Shown in pieces: positions 27,144 to 35,513 of a stretch of DNA of 64,000 nt. A model generated the notes under the pieces. It was not told where the DNA came from and made no database searches. It worked only from the letters and a program-made list of their open reading frames with translations. Origin of the DNA: JABCYV01 sp963696025 (lineage in GTDB: Bacteria > Acidobacteriota > Terriglobia > Terriglobales > Acidobacteriaceae); the NCBI GenBank assembly GCA_963696025.1, contig CAVOII010000007.1:1-64000 (forward strand), written 5' to 3'. Made by a program: the position numbers and the translations under genes. Each line of letters begins with the position of its first letter. Position 1 is the stretch's first letter.

Positions 27144-27860
27144 ATGACAAGTGTTCGGACACTCCGATTTTCGTTTCTTCTTGCGCTTAGCTTGCTGTGC
27201 GTCAGTAAGCTTTATGCCCAGGCGGGTGTTGGTTGCCCGGCACAAAGCTCAAACCCGAGCTGTACAACCGCGAGTTCGCAGCCCAGCGCGTCCGGAGCAG
27301 CTCCTCAGCCGAGGTCCTCAACTCTTCCGAGGGTGACGTATCGTGATGGCCGCCTCGCTATCACAGCGCTCAACTCAAGCCTTGGGGACGTCCTGCGTGC
27401 GGTCAGCACGCAAACCGGAGCCGTAATAGAATTTCCTGCCGATCGTGCTGGGGACCCGTTTTCGGCTCAAGCCGGCCCTGGACCTGTGCGCGATGTTCTA
27501 GCGACTCTTTTTAACGGTTCACGATTCAACTACGTGATGCTGGGCTCACCCACCAATCCGAACCAGCTGCAGCGCATGATCTTGACGAACGCGGAGCAGC
27601 CTGCGGGAAGCGCGCCTTCCGTTGCATCTGGCCAACCACCTGTGATTCCCCCACCGGCAGTGAACACGGCGGATGCTGATAATTCCGAGGACGGAGTTCC
27701 CGCGGTTGCGGCGCCACTGCCGCTAGCGCAAATTGCCAATCCTGAACACCTGGAAGCACCCAAAGAACCGTTGTCCCCGGAGGTCCTTAAGCAAATGGTG
27801 CGGGACCGCATGGCAGCACGACAGCAGCAAGCGCAACCGCCGCCTGAGCCGGCGCAATAG
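27144..27860 (+). CDS. Secreted STN-like (secretin/TonB N-terminal) domain protein
   Basis: 238 residues from MTSVRTLRFSFLLALSLLC, a clear signal peptide; upstream in-frame starts are not needed. Residues about 62-150 (DGRLAITALNSSLGDVLRAV, TGAVIEFPADRAG, VRDVLATLFNGSRFNYVML) resemble the STN plug domain that opens secretins and TonB transducers. Here it is not joined to a barrel. The C-terminal third is Pro/Ala-rich and ends in a charged helix. An envelope role is inferred from this and the neighbours. Confidence 0.65.
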   Translation: MTSVRTLRFSFLLALSLLCVSKLYAQAGVGCPAQSSNPSCTTASSQPSASGAAPQPRSSTLPRVTYRDGRLAITALNSSLGDVLRAVSTQTGAVIEFPADRAGDPFSAQAGPGPVRDVLATLFNGSRFNYVMLGSPTNPNQLQRMILTNAEQPAGSAPSVASGQPPVIPPPAVNTADADNSEDGVPAVAAPLPLAQIANPEHLEAPKEPLSPEVLKQMVRDRMAARQQQAQPPPEPAQ

Positions 27861-27906
27861 ATTTAAGTCTTAAGCTGGGTTTCATGCGAAGCGGATTAAA
27901 CCAGCG

Positions 27907-27992
27907 GACTAATGCAATCGGGCAATTGCGTAACTAGCCCATTAGAAGTAACTTGCGGGGTCTAGTGAATCCGACTAGGCCACGTGGGTAGT
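27907..27992. promoter_or_regulatory. Dyad sites upstream of the 8-Cys secreted protein
   Basis: On the minus strand 27973-27992 reads ACTACCCACGTGGCCTAGTC, which matches the 26453-26470 site at about 15 of 19 positions and contains the palindrome CCACGTGG. A weaker GACTAAT copy with a GCAATTGC palindrome is at 27907-27929. Both lie 90-180 bp before the gene start. Confidence 0.45.
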
Positions 27993-28083
27993 TGGTAAAG
28001 ATCGAACTGCCCTTTAGAGTTCCGCCAGCGCGTCCCTGCTGATTCTCCCCCCAGCTGGCAGCGCCCAACTAGGAGGATCTTCA

Positions 28084-28674
28084 ATGAAGAAAGTACTTTG
28101 TACAATTCTGTCCATGCTGGCCATTGCCCTCGTGCTGGGAGTGGTCTCGGGAACCGCGGTGGCGCAAGACAACAGCACCTACGCACTCACGTATTATTCG
28201 AACGCGAATACTACGGGGGCGCCGGATGCCACTGTGCGGGTCATCAACGACGGCAACACGGGGGGCAGCCTCTGTGCGGCGTTTTACGTATTCGACGACA
28301 GCCAGGAGATGCAGGAGTGCTGCAGCTGCCCGGTTACCGCCGATGGCCTTATCGCGGAATCCGTCAATAGAGACCTGTTGGCGAATTCTCTTACCTCGTT
28401 CGTGAACCACCGTGGCGTGATCAAGGTGGTTTCGACGACTTTAACCAGCGGGGTTTGCAATCCTACCGCCGGTGCTGCCACTGCTGGAATCCGGGGCTGG
28501 GCTACCCACATCCAGAAAGCAGTTTCTGGGTACGCTATCACCGAGACTGAACTGCACGATGCAAACCTTGCTGCGGCTGAACTAGCCAGCTTGCAGCAGT
28601 TCTGCTCGTTCGAGATCGTTCTCGGTAGCGGCCGCGGTACCTGCAATTGCGATCTGGAAGACCACGCATTCTAG
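28084..28674 (+). CDS. Secreted 8-cysteine domain protein
   Basis: 196 residues. The ATG follows AGGAGG at ideal spacing. Signal peptide about 1-27 (MLAIALVLGVVSGTAVAQ). The mature protein is one domain: TYYSNANTTGAPDATV, LCAAFYVFDDSQEMQECC, CPVTADGL, THIQKAV, CSFEIVLGSGRG, CNC. It aligns end to end with the C-terminus of the lipoprotein at 23311, including eight cysteines that could form four disulfides. The family is unnamed as far as I know. A strong hairpin and a disulfide oxidase gene follow. Confidence 0.8.
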   Translation: MKKVLCTILSMLAIALVLGVVSGTAVAQDNSTYALTYYSNANTTGAPDATVRVINDGNTGGSLCAAFYVFDDSQEMQECCSCPVTADGLIAESVNRDLLANSLTSFVNHRGVIKVVSTTLTSGVCNPTAGAATAGIRGWATHIQKAVSGYAITETELHDANLAAAELASLQQFCSFEIVLGSGRGTCNCDLEDHAF

Positions 28675-28705
28675 ACTAGCCGTTAGAATGTACCAACCGA
28701 AATGC

Positions 28706-28748
28706 CTTGTGGTCGGGTGTCGAGTTTAGCTCCACGCCCGGCCACAAG
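28706..28748 (+). terminator. Long hairpin after the 8-Cys gene
   Basis: A 15-bp stem (CTTGTGGTCGGGTGT / ACGCCCGGCCACAAG, two G-T pairs) with a 13-base loop. There is no strong T run. It lies 32 bp after the stop and 31 bp before the next gene, so it may be a terminator, an attenuator or an RNA-stabilising end. Confidence 0.5.
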
Positions 28749-28778
28749 TTCTGATTCCCAAGGGGGGGAAGTGTTCGA

Positions 28779-29828
28779 ATGTCGAATTCTCGTATAGCCT
28801 TTTTGTTTGCACTTGGACTAGCTTTAAGCCTAACTCACAACCCAGTTGCCCTCGGACAAGATGGATCGACGGTTGTTGCCGAGGTTGGCAGTCACAAAAT
28901 CACCGCCGACGAGCTGCAGCAAAAAGAAGCAGGCAAGCTGCTTCAGGCCCGTTACAAGTATTATCTCGCCGAGCGTGACGCGCTCGATCAACTCGTAGAA
29001 GATCAGCTCCTCGAACAGCAGGCCGCTAAAGAGAAAATCAGCGTCGACGAACTGCTCAAGCGTCATGTAAACGTCCAGGTCGCGGAGCCCACCGAAGACC
29101 AACTGAAGTTCTACTATGAGGGTCTGGGCAGCGACGAGGCCTATGATGCGGTGCGAGGCAAAATCCTCGAGACAGTCCACCAGATCCGCTTCACTAAAGC
29201 GCGCAGCGCCTACATTGAATCACTGCGCTCGCAGTTTGGGGTGGTCATTTCGTTAAGCCAGCCTAGCGCGCATGTCGACGTGGCTAACGCCTTCAGGCAA
29301 GGTTCGCCGCATGCCCCAGTCCAATTGATTGAATTCGCCGACTACGAATGCCCCTATTGCCAGAAAGTCCATATCGAATTGGCTCTGCTGCGAGCGCAAT
29401 ACGGCGACAAGGTTGCTGTGGTCCACAAGGATTTGCCTCTTCCCATGCATCCTCTCGCGGAGAAAGCCGCAGAAGCGGCTCGTTGCGCTGGAGCACAGGG
29501 CAAGTTCTGGGAGTTTCATGACTCGCTGTTCGAGACTAAGAAGCTCCAAGTCCCGGACTTGAAGGAGGAGGCCCGCACCCTGAAGCTCGATACGGCCCGC
29601 TTCGACAAGTGCCTGGATTCGGGCGAGCAAGCTGCCCAGGTACAAAAAGACCTGGTTGAAGGTAAACACCTGGGACTGACTGGTACACCCAGCTTTTTTG
29701 CCAACGGGCATTTCTTGAGCGGCGCTGTCGCATACGCGAAACTCAAGGAGACTGTTGAAACAGAGCTGGCGACGCAGTCATCGCAGAAACAAGCAGTCGC
29801 AGAGTCAACATTACCCAAGCAGAAGTAA
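28779..29828 (+). CDS. SurA-like N-domain fused to DsbA-type thioredoxin
   Basis: 349 residues with a signal peptide ending about 26. Residues about 30-160 resemble the SurA/PrsA chaperone N-domain (VVAEVGSHKITADELQ, DQLVEDQLLEQQAA). Residues about 175-335 are a thioredoxin-fold DsbA/thioredoxin_4 domain with CPYC at 191-194 and the cis-Pro loop TGTPSFF. It should oxidise or isomerise disulfides in exported proteins. It follows the 8-Cys protein directly, which is an obvious candidate client (inference). A putative hairpin lies between the genes, so expression may be uneven. Confidence 0.88.
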   Translation: MSNSRIAFLFALGLALSLTHNPVALGQDGSTVVAEVGSHKITADELQQKEAGKLLQARYKYYLAERDALDQLVEDQLLEQQAAKEKISVDELLKRHVNVQVAEPTEDQLKFYYEGLGSDEAYDAVRGKILETVHQIRFTKARSAYIESLRSQFGVVISLSQPSAHVDVANAFRQGSPHAPVQLIEFADYECPYCQKVHIELALLRAQYGDKVAVVHKDLPLPMHPLAEKAAEAARCAGAQGKFWEFHDSLFETKKLQVPDLKEEARTLKLDTARFDKCLDSGEQAAQVQKDLVEGKHLGLTGTPSFFANGHFLSGAVAYAKLKETVETELATQSSQKQAVAESTLPKQK

Positions 29829-29861
29829 GTTTCCCGGGATCCCTCCCCCTTCCCTCCCTGG

Positions 29862-29900
29862 ATTGCTAGCTTTCGATGGGCTCCCATCGGGGCTAGCAAT
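29862..29900 (+). terminator. Long hairpin after the DsbA-like gene
   Basis: Outer stem ATTGCTAGC / GCTAGCAAT and inner stem CGATGG / CCATCG, 33 bp after the stop. No T run follows, so it may be a terminator or a transcript-end stabiliser. Confidence 0.45.
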
Positions 29901-30098
29901 ACCTAAAATACCTAAAGAAGAACGAGGAAAAGCTTTCCACGTACATTCGAGGCTTCGCGTGCGGGCGCATCCGGTACGCCCGGCCGTTGCCCGATTGCTC
30001 ATCCCTGGTCGAAAGACTTGTTAAAAAAGGCTCTCCGCGCGTTAGCGGATCGGGCGTGATGGTTGGTGGCTGACCGCAGCCGCAAGGCAAAGCTGCGC

Positions 30099-30494
30099 CT
30101 ATTTTTGTCCGACCGACTGAAGTTTGAGCTGAGAAGCCTCAGTAACCATGACGTAAGGCACGTCGTGGAACTTCGTAATCTTGCCAGTGACGCAAACTTG
30201 CTGTCCCTGATAAGTCTCCTGAACTTGTTTGAGCTTCGCCACGTCGCTACCGAACGCAACAAAGTAGAACACTGGATTCGGCTCGGGTTGGTCGAGATCG
30301 AAGGTCACTGTCTTTCCATGACCCGGAATCGCATACTTGGAGATCTTGGAATCGACGGCTTTCCCGCAAACCATCACCACTTCGCCGTCGTGGTCCTTTG
30401 CCTCTGCAGCGGTTATCCGTGGTACCGGCTTTGTCGCACCAAAGGCCAAAGGCAGTAACATCGTTAGGCAAGCCAGCGGAACAAGAGTTTTCAT
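30099..30494 (-). CDS. Periplasmic OB-fold-like protein
   Basis: 131 residues from MKTLVPLACLTMLLPLAFG, a signal peptide; the longer frame to 30584 would hide it. The mature part has alternating strands (EVVMVCGKAVDSKI, YFVAFGSDVAKLKQVQETYQ, QQVCVTGKITKFHDVPYVMV), a pattern of bacterial OB-fold periplasmic proteins. Two cysteines could pair. Substrate unknown. Convergent with the DsbA-like gene. Confidence 0.65.
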   Translation of the reverse strand: MKTLVPLACLTMLLPLAFGATKPVPRITAAEAKDHDGEVVMVCGKAVDSKISKYAIPGHGKTVTFDLDQPEPNPVFYFVAFGSDVAKLKQVQETYQGQQVCVTGKITKFHDVPYVMVTEASQLKLQSVGQK

Positions 30495-30690
30495 TTTAGT
30501 GTCATCCCTAAGGTTAGGTTTCGGCTGGGGCGCGGGGGATGACTCAGCCGGATTTTCAGTAAGTGACTTCGCAGACCAAGTCATCTTTCTGTCTTACACA
30601 AGCATCCTAGTCCAACGCTTCACCCAGCGTCAATCGCCCAATGTGGGGGCTCGACCGGTCAGCTTTAGTTTCGCCGGTGGCGTCATTGCC

Positions 30691-31890
30691 CTAGTATTTT
30701 TTAGGCATCTCTGACTCTCTCGCCCACTCTAAATCAGGCTCCCGCGATTTTTCTTTTCGGCGGGCTGTTACATCCTGGTAAGCCGCGAGTATTTGGTGGG
30801 CAGATGCATCCCAAGAGAATTTCGTGGCTTGTTCGTAACCGCGCTCTTTGAGTCTGTCGCGCAGGGCTTGGTCGACCAACACGCGGTGCAGCGCCCGCAT
30901 AATCTCAAACACGTTTTCCGGATTCACTAACATGGCTGCGTTGCCCACCACCTCCGGGAGCGAAGAACTGTTCGACGCTACCACAGGAGTGCCATGGGCC
31001 ATGGCCTCCAGCGGGGGCAAGCCGAAGCCCTCATACAATGAGGGGAAAATGAAAATCTTTGCTACGTCGTAGAAAATGCGCAGCACTTCGATAGGGACAA
31101 ACCCCATGAAGCGTACGTCGTTCTGCACCCCTCCCCTGACCACTGTCCGGCGCAGGTCTGGGTGTTTCGAGAGCTCATCGCCGATGATGATCAGCTTCAA
31201 ATCCGGGAATCTGCCCTCTTTCTCCAGTTCAGCTTTCAGGGCTGAAAAGGCTTCGATGATTCGCACTACGTTCTTGTGCGGGCTGATCCGGCCAGCGTAC
31301 AGCAGAAAAGGGTTGGTCACGAGGTAGCGTTCGGCGAGTAACTGCCGGTCGGCCTCGGACGCATGACCACTGAGAAACCGCTCGTCGATGGCGTTATAAA
31401 CGACTTCGATGCGGCCCGAGGAAATGCCAAACAGCTTCTCAATTTCGCTCTTGGTAAATCTTGAGACGGCGAAGACTCTGGCGGCGTTTTTCAGCACGCG
31501 ACGCGTCAGATGAAAGTGCAACGATCGCCTGATTCCCGAATGGTCGCGTGCGCCGTGCATGTGCTCCAGCACATCGTGCACCGTCATCACATAAGGGCAG
31601 GGAAGGTTTCGTGGCAGCCAGAACAGATGAGGTATATGCACCAGGTTGCAATTCAAGCGCTTGAGGGCGGCGCGGCAATCAAAATACCCTTTGACCGTGG
31701 TGTCCCGCTCCAGTAGCGGAATGGCATGAAAGTTCGGCGGCAGCGGCCCGATTTCTGCGACCTTCTCCGCCGAGCCGAGCAGGAAGTATTTGTTCTGGCG
31801 ATCCAGCCGGCCCAGCGCGCGCACAGTGTTGCGAGTGTAAGTGCCGACGCCGAACTCGGTCATCCGCCGGATATCAATGGCGATCTTCAC
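30691..31890 (-). CDS. GT4-family glycosyltransferase
   Basis: 399 residues, GT-B fold. N-terminal MKIAIDIRRMTEFGVGTYTR fits the nucleotide-sugar GT4 mannosyl/glucosyltransferase start; TVHDVLEHMH lies in the acceptor half. The C-terminal half has LYAGRISPHKNV and the donor motif FPSLYEGFGLPPLEAMA (EX7E). It follows glyA on the same strand by 84 bp. Probably acts on cell-surface glycans at the inner membrane; sugar and acceptor are unknown. Confidence 0.9.
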   Translation of the reverse strand: MKIAIDIRRMTEFGVGTYTRNTVRALGRLDRQNKYFLLGSAEKVAEIGPLPPNFHAIPLLERDTTVKGYFDCRAALKRLNCNLVHIPHLFWLPRNLPCPYVMTVHDVLEHMHGARDHSGIRRSLHFHLTRRVLKNAARVFAVSRFTKSEIEKLFGISSGRIEVVYNAIDERFLSGHASEADRQLLAERYLVTNPFLLYAGRISPHKNVVRIIEAFSALKAELEKEGRFPDLKLIIIGDELSKHPDLRRTVVRGGVQNDVRFMGFVPIEVLRIFYDVAKIFIFPSLYEGFGLPPLEAMAHGTPVVASNSSSLPEVVGNAAMLVNPENVFEIMRALHRVLVDQALRDRLKERGYEQATKFSWDASAHQILAAYQDVTARRKEKSREPDLEWARESEMPKKY

Positions 31891-31974
31891 GGCACCGATT
31901 TAACCATGGAGAGCAAGAAAGTGCACAGCCAATTCCGAGGTCTTCTGCGAAATTTTGTACTCCGGTTTCTGCTC

Positions 31975-33267
31975 TTATCCTCTCACTTCCGCCTGTGCTT
32001 TTGCTCTGCGCTCGGGATACAGCGGAAATGCCTCCGCTAGATCCAGCACCTGTCGGCGGATCTTTTGGAGTACCGCGGCCTCGGTACGATGGTGCAGAAC
32101 CTCTGAGATCCAGCGCCCAATCTGCTGCATTTCAGCTTCTTTCATACCGCGCGTGGTCAGCGCGGGTGTGCCGATGCGAACACCGCTCGGCTTCATCGGC
32201 GGGTTGATGTCGAACGGAATGGCATTCTTGTTGACGGTGATGCCGGCCTCGCCCAGCGCTTTTTCTGCTTCGCTACCCAGCATGCCTTGCGAGAAGACGT
32301 CGACCAGCATGAGGTGCGTGTCAGTACCACCGGAAATAATGCGGAAGCCCTCTGCTGATAGGGCATCGGCCAACACTTTGGCGTTGGTAACGGTCTGCAG
32401 CGCGTATTCGCGGAACTCAGGCCGCATGGCTTCGAGGAAACATACCGCCTTGGCCGCGATGATGTGCACGAGCGGGCCGCCCTGCATCCCTGGAAAGACC
32501 ACCTTATCGATGGCGGCGGCGAATTCCTGCTTGGATAAGATCATGCCGGCACGCGGGCCCCGCAGCGTCTTATGGGTGGTGGTTGTCACAATCTGAGCAT
32601 GCGGGACGGGAGAAGGATGTACGCCACCAGCCACCAGCCCGGCAAAATGCGCCATGTCCACCAGATATAGCGAGCCAACTTTGTCGGCAATCTGGCGCAT
32701 GCGGGCGAAATCAATAATCCTGGGATACGCACTGCCTCCACCAATGATTAACTTCGGACGCTCTTTCTCCGCGAGCCTTTCCAGGTCGTCGTAGTCAATG
32801 GTCTCGGTTTCCTTGGTCACGCCGTACGGGACAATGCGATACGTCTTGCCGGAAAAATTCAAGTGATGCCCGTGTGTGAGATGACCGCCGTGTGCCAAAT
32901 TTAGACCGAGAATGGTATCGCCGGGTTGCAACACCGCGGCATACGCCTCCATGTTCGCTTGCGATCCCGCATGGGGCTGAACATTGGCTTGCTCCGCTCC
33001 GAACAATTTCTTGGCCCGGTCTCGTGCCAGGTTCTCTACGACGTCGGCGAATTCGCAGCCGCCGTAATAGCGCTTGCCGGGATATCCTTCGGCATACTTA
33101 TTGGTGAACACGGACCCCATGGCTTCAAGCACCGCTTCGCTGACGAAGTTTTCGGAGGCGATCAGCTCGAGGCCTTCATGTTGGCGGCGAACTTCGTTAT
33201 CGATGGCGGCCGCGACTTCGGGGTCTGTCTGGTACAGAGGGCGCGACATAACATCATTGTTTGTCAT
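31975..33267 (-). CDS. glyA: Serine hydroxymethyltransferase
   Basis: Interconverts serine and glycine while charging tetrahydrofolate. 430 residues, full length. N-terminal EVRRQHEGLELIASENFVS and NKYAEGYPGKRYYGG are diagnostic, and the PLP lysine lies in TTTTHKTLRGPRAG. A second Met (MSRPLYQ, 33249) is an alternative start. Located between the GNAT gene and the GT4 gene on the same strand. Confidence 0.98.
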   Translation of the reverse strand: MTNNDVMSRPLYQTDPEVAAAIDNEVRRQHEGLELIASENFVSEAVLEAMGSVFTNKYAEGYPGKRYYGGCEFADVVENLARDRAKKLFGAEQANVQPHAGSQANMEAYAAVLQPGDTILGLNLAHGGHLTHGHHLNFSGKTYRIVPYGVTKETETIDYDDLERLAEKERPKLIIGGGSAYPRIIDFARMRQIADKVGSLYLVDMAHFAGLVAGGVHPSPVPHAQIVTTTTHKTLRGPRAGMILSKQEFAAAIDKVVFPGMQGGPLVHIIAAKAVCFLEAMRPEFREYALQTVTNAKVLADALSAEGFRIISGGTDTHLMLVDVFSQGMLGSEAEKALGEAGITVNKNAIPFDINPPMKPSGVRIGTPALTTRGMKEAEMQQIGRWISEVLHHRTEAAVLQKIRRQVLDLAEAFPLYPERRAKAQAEVRG

Positions 33268-33336
33268 AAGGTCTCAGTCATTCTGAGCAACTCGAAGCAT
33301 TCCTATCGCAACGATACCGCTTCCGCACCAAGGAAT

Positions 33337-33809
33337 TCAGCGCTTAACGACAGTTTCATAAACTTCGGGATCGTGAAGTTCCATGTGTCTTTCCGCCGCG
33401 GCCAGCGGCGTGAAACCATATTGCGCGTACAGACCTGGGCGTCACCTGTCACCAGACTCCAGCGGCGCAGCCCTTGCAGCTGTGGATTTCGCATGACGCA
33501 CTCCATCAGCCACTTGCCCAGCCCACGCCCGCGATACGAATCGAGTACAAACACGTCGCCAATGTACGCATAAGTCGCGTAGTCGGTGATCACGCGCGCG
33601 AATCCAACCTGCTTCTTCCTATCATAGACTCCGAAGCAGAGCGAATTCTCAATCGACCGGGCCACGATCTCGCGCGGGATGCCCCGGGCCCAGTAGCAAT
33701 CCGTCAGAAAACTGTGGATTGTATCCAGATCCAAGCGCTCGCGATCGGTAGTGACCACGAACTCGCCCCGACGGTATTCCATCGGCTCAGTTCCGGGGGC
33801 GACGTTCAT
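33337..33809 (-). pseudogene. GNAT N-acetyltransferase, one frameshift near the C-terminus
   Basis: Typical short GNAT: GFARVITDYATYAYIGDVFV and the acetyl-CoA loop SYRGRGLGKWLM. After LVTGDA the frame changes; restoring one base near 33435 (GACGCCCAGGTC) gives a normal tail with LYAQYGFTPLAAAERHMEL, stopping at 33337. Uncorrected, the frame runs to 33303 with an atypical tail. Only the last ~30 residues are affected, so the protein might retain activity or the base call may be wrong. Confidence 0.75.
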
Positions 33810-34044
33810 GCCATTATTCTAGCTGAGCTCTTAACCTTTAGCTCTTGGCCAAATTGGCTTGAAACGTAACTGGAAACACAATGTATTTCCAACCTCAAAA
33901 TAACTTTGATCTTGACACAAGGAATGCCCTGCGATAGCCTCCGGCCAATTGTTACGTGTTCTTCTCTAGCTAAGCCCTCGATCTGATCGAACCGTCCAGA
34001 TTCAACTTCGAGTTTTAGATTTGAATGCTTAACGGAGCCTCACC

Positions 34045-35439
34045 ATGTCAGCAAGCAAAAATGCTCCCAGCAAAGAAAGAATGCGTCCTGTGAGATTCTT
34101 GTTGTTTGCACTCCTTCTTCTCTCGAGACAAGTCGTTGCCCAAGGTGTTCAACCTTACCCCAACGCAGCGACTGACCGGGGCATCCACCCGAAGAGCCCC
34201 ATGCACCCTCCTCAGGTAAACATACCATTCGTTGATGCGGATTTCGGTTCCCATCTCGTACGTGCAACGGATGAAACCACCGATTTCACTCACAAGGGCG
34301 GTTATCTGATGACGCAGGGCAGCGGGCAGCAGAATGAATGGAGCGCGGATACGAGCAAGTTCTGGGTTTCTGGAACGGGCAGCCGGGTGTTTGCCTTTAG
34401 TTTCGACGCATCCACGATGACCATAGGTTCTTTGCCTCAAGCGGCCCCCGGCAAAGGGCTGCTTTTGCCGCTGCGGACTGGAGCAACGTTTAGCTTTGTC
34501 GAGCCAGACCTCATTTACGGAACCACAAATCAGGCTCCACTCACCATAACCAGCTACCGTTTTTCCGACGGGGCATCAACGCCACTGATTGATACGACAA
34601 AATGTGGAACACACCCGCCGTTGGCTCAAGCGGCTGTCAGCGACGATGATGTAAGCGTGTCCTCAGACGACACCCGCTTCTCGATTTCAGAAGGTGGGCG
34701 CCAACAAGGATCGCATCCGTTTGTCATCATCTACGACCAGAATTTTGGGTGTCGCTGGTACAACACCCAGACTGGACAAATCGGCGGGCAGTGGGGGCCG
34801 TCGGGAACGGCGCTTGGACCTACCACGACCTACTTGATCCGTCACGCGTATATGTCGAAAAGCGGCAATTACGTTCGCATCGAGGTCAACGGTCAAGGCT
34901 TCTATGTCTGGGACATTGCGAGCTTAAACGTGACGCATTGTGGCCCTTACTCCAGCCTCGACTGCTTCGGCTATGGCATCACTGGATTCAACAGCTATGT
35001 CAATGCCCCAGGAGTCGTGGAATACATGCAGATAGTAAAAAGACCGCTTGATAATCTGGCCGGAATCAGCGAGTTGTTCTTGCCGCTCTCAGACCCCCAC
35101 GCGTTCGGAATTCCCCTGCACTTTAGCTGGAGTAACGTTGATGTGAATGACAGCGCGCCAGTTTGTGCGTCCAGCTATGACTATGAGGGGGGCCTCGACA
35201 TTACGCAACCGTTCGAAGGCGAAATTTTCTGCGTGGAAACCGACGGAAAGGCCTCGACTGTCTGGCGGTTTGCGCACAATCGTGCCAACTGGAAAAATCC
35301 CTACTACAACACCCAGCCCTTGGGTGCCGTTTCCACGGACGGCCGCTTTTACATGTTCACTTCCGGTTGGGACGAACAGCTCGGTACAGCAAGTGACGGC
35401 AGGCCGCGCTCCGACGTCTGGATTGTGAAACTCGACTGA
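34045..35439 (+). CDS. Secreted beta-propeller-like protein, unknown
   Basis: 464 residues; GGAG precedes the ATG. Signal peptide after a short polar leader (RFLLFALLLLSRQVVAQG). The rest is strand-rich with repeated W/F-x-x-D and GG turns (NEWSADTSKFWVSGTG, SKSGNYVRIEVNGQGFYVWD, VSTDGRFYMFTSGWDEQL), suggesting a beta-propeller, with seven or eight scattered Cys. No catalytic motif is recognised. Monocistronic. Confidence 0.6.
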   Translation: MSASKNAPSKERMRPVRFLLFALLLLSRQVVAQGVQPYPNAATDRGIHPKSPMHPPQVNIPFVDADFGSHLVRATDETTDFTHKGGYLMTQGSGQQNEWSADTSKFWVSGTGSRVFAFSFDASTMTIGSLPQAAPGKGLLLPLRTGATFSFVEPDLIYGTTNQAPLTITSYRFSDGASTPLIDTTKCGTHPPLAQAAVSDDDVSVSSDDTRFSISEGGRQQGSHPFVIIYDQNFGCRWYNTQTGQIGGQWGPSGTALGPTTTYLIRHAYMSKSGNYVRIEVNGQGFYVWDIASLNVTHCGPYSSLDCFGYGITGFNSYVNAPGVVEYMQIVKRPLDNLAGISELFLPLSDPHAFGIPLHFSWSNVDVNDSAPVCASSYDYEGGLDITQPFEGEIFCVETDGKASTVWRFAHNRANWKNPYYNTQPLGAVSTDGRFYMFTSGWDEQLGTASDGRPRSDVWIVKLD

Positions 35440-35513
35440 GGAATGCCAAGGACAGTTATTTCTGATTCTCTTCGCCTGCGTGACTAACAGCCCAGGCGAT
35501 ATACGGCCAAGGG

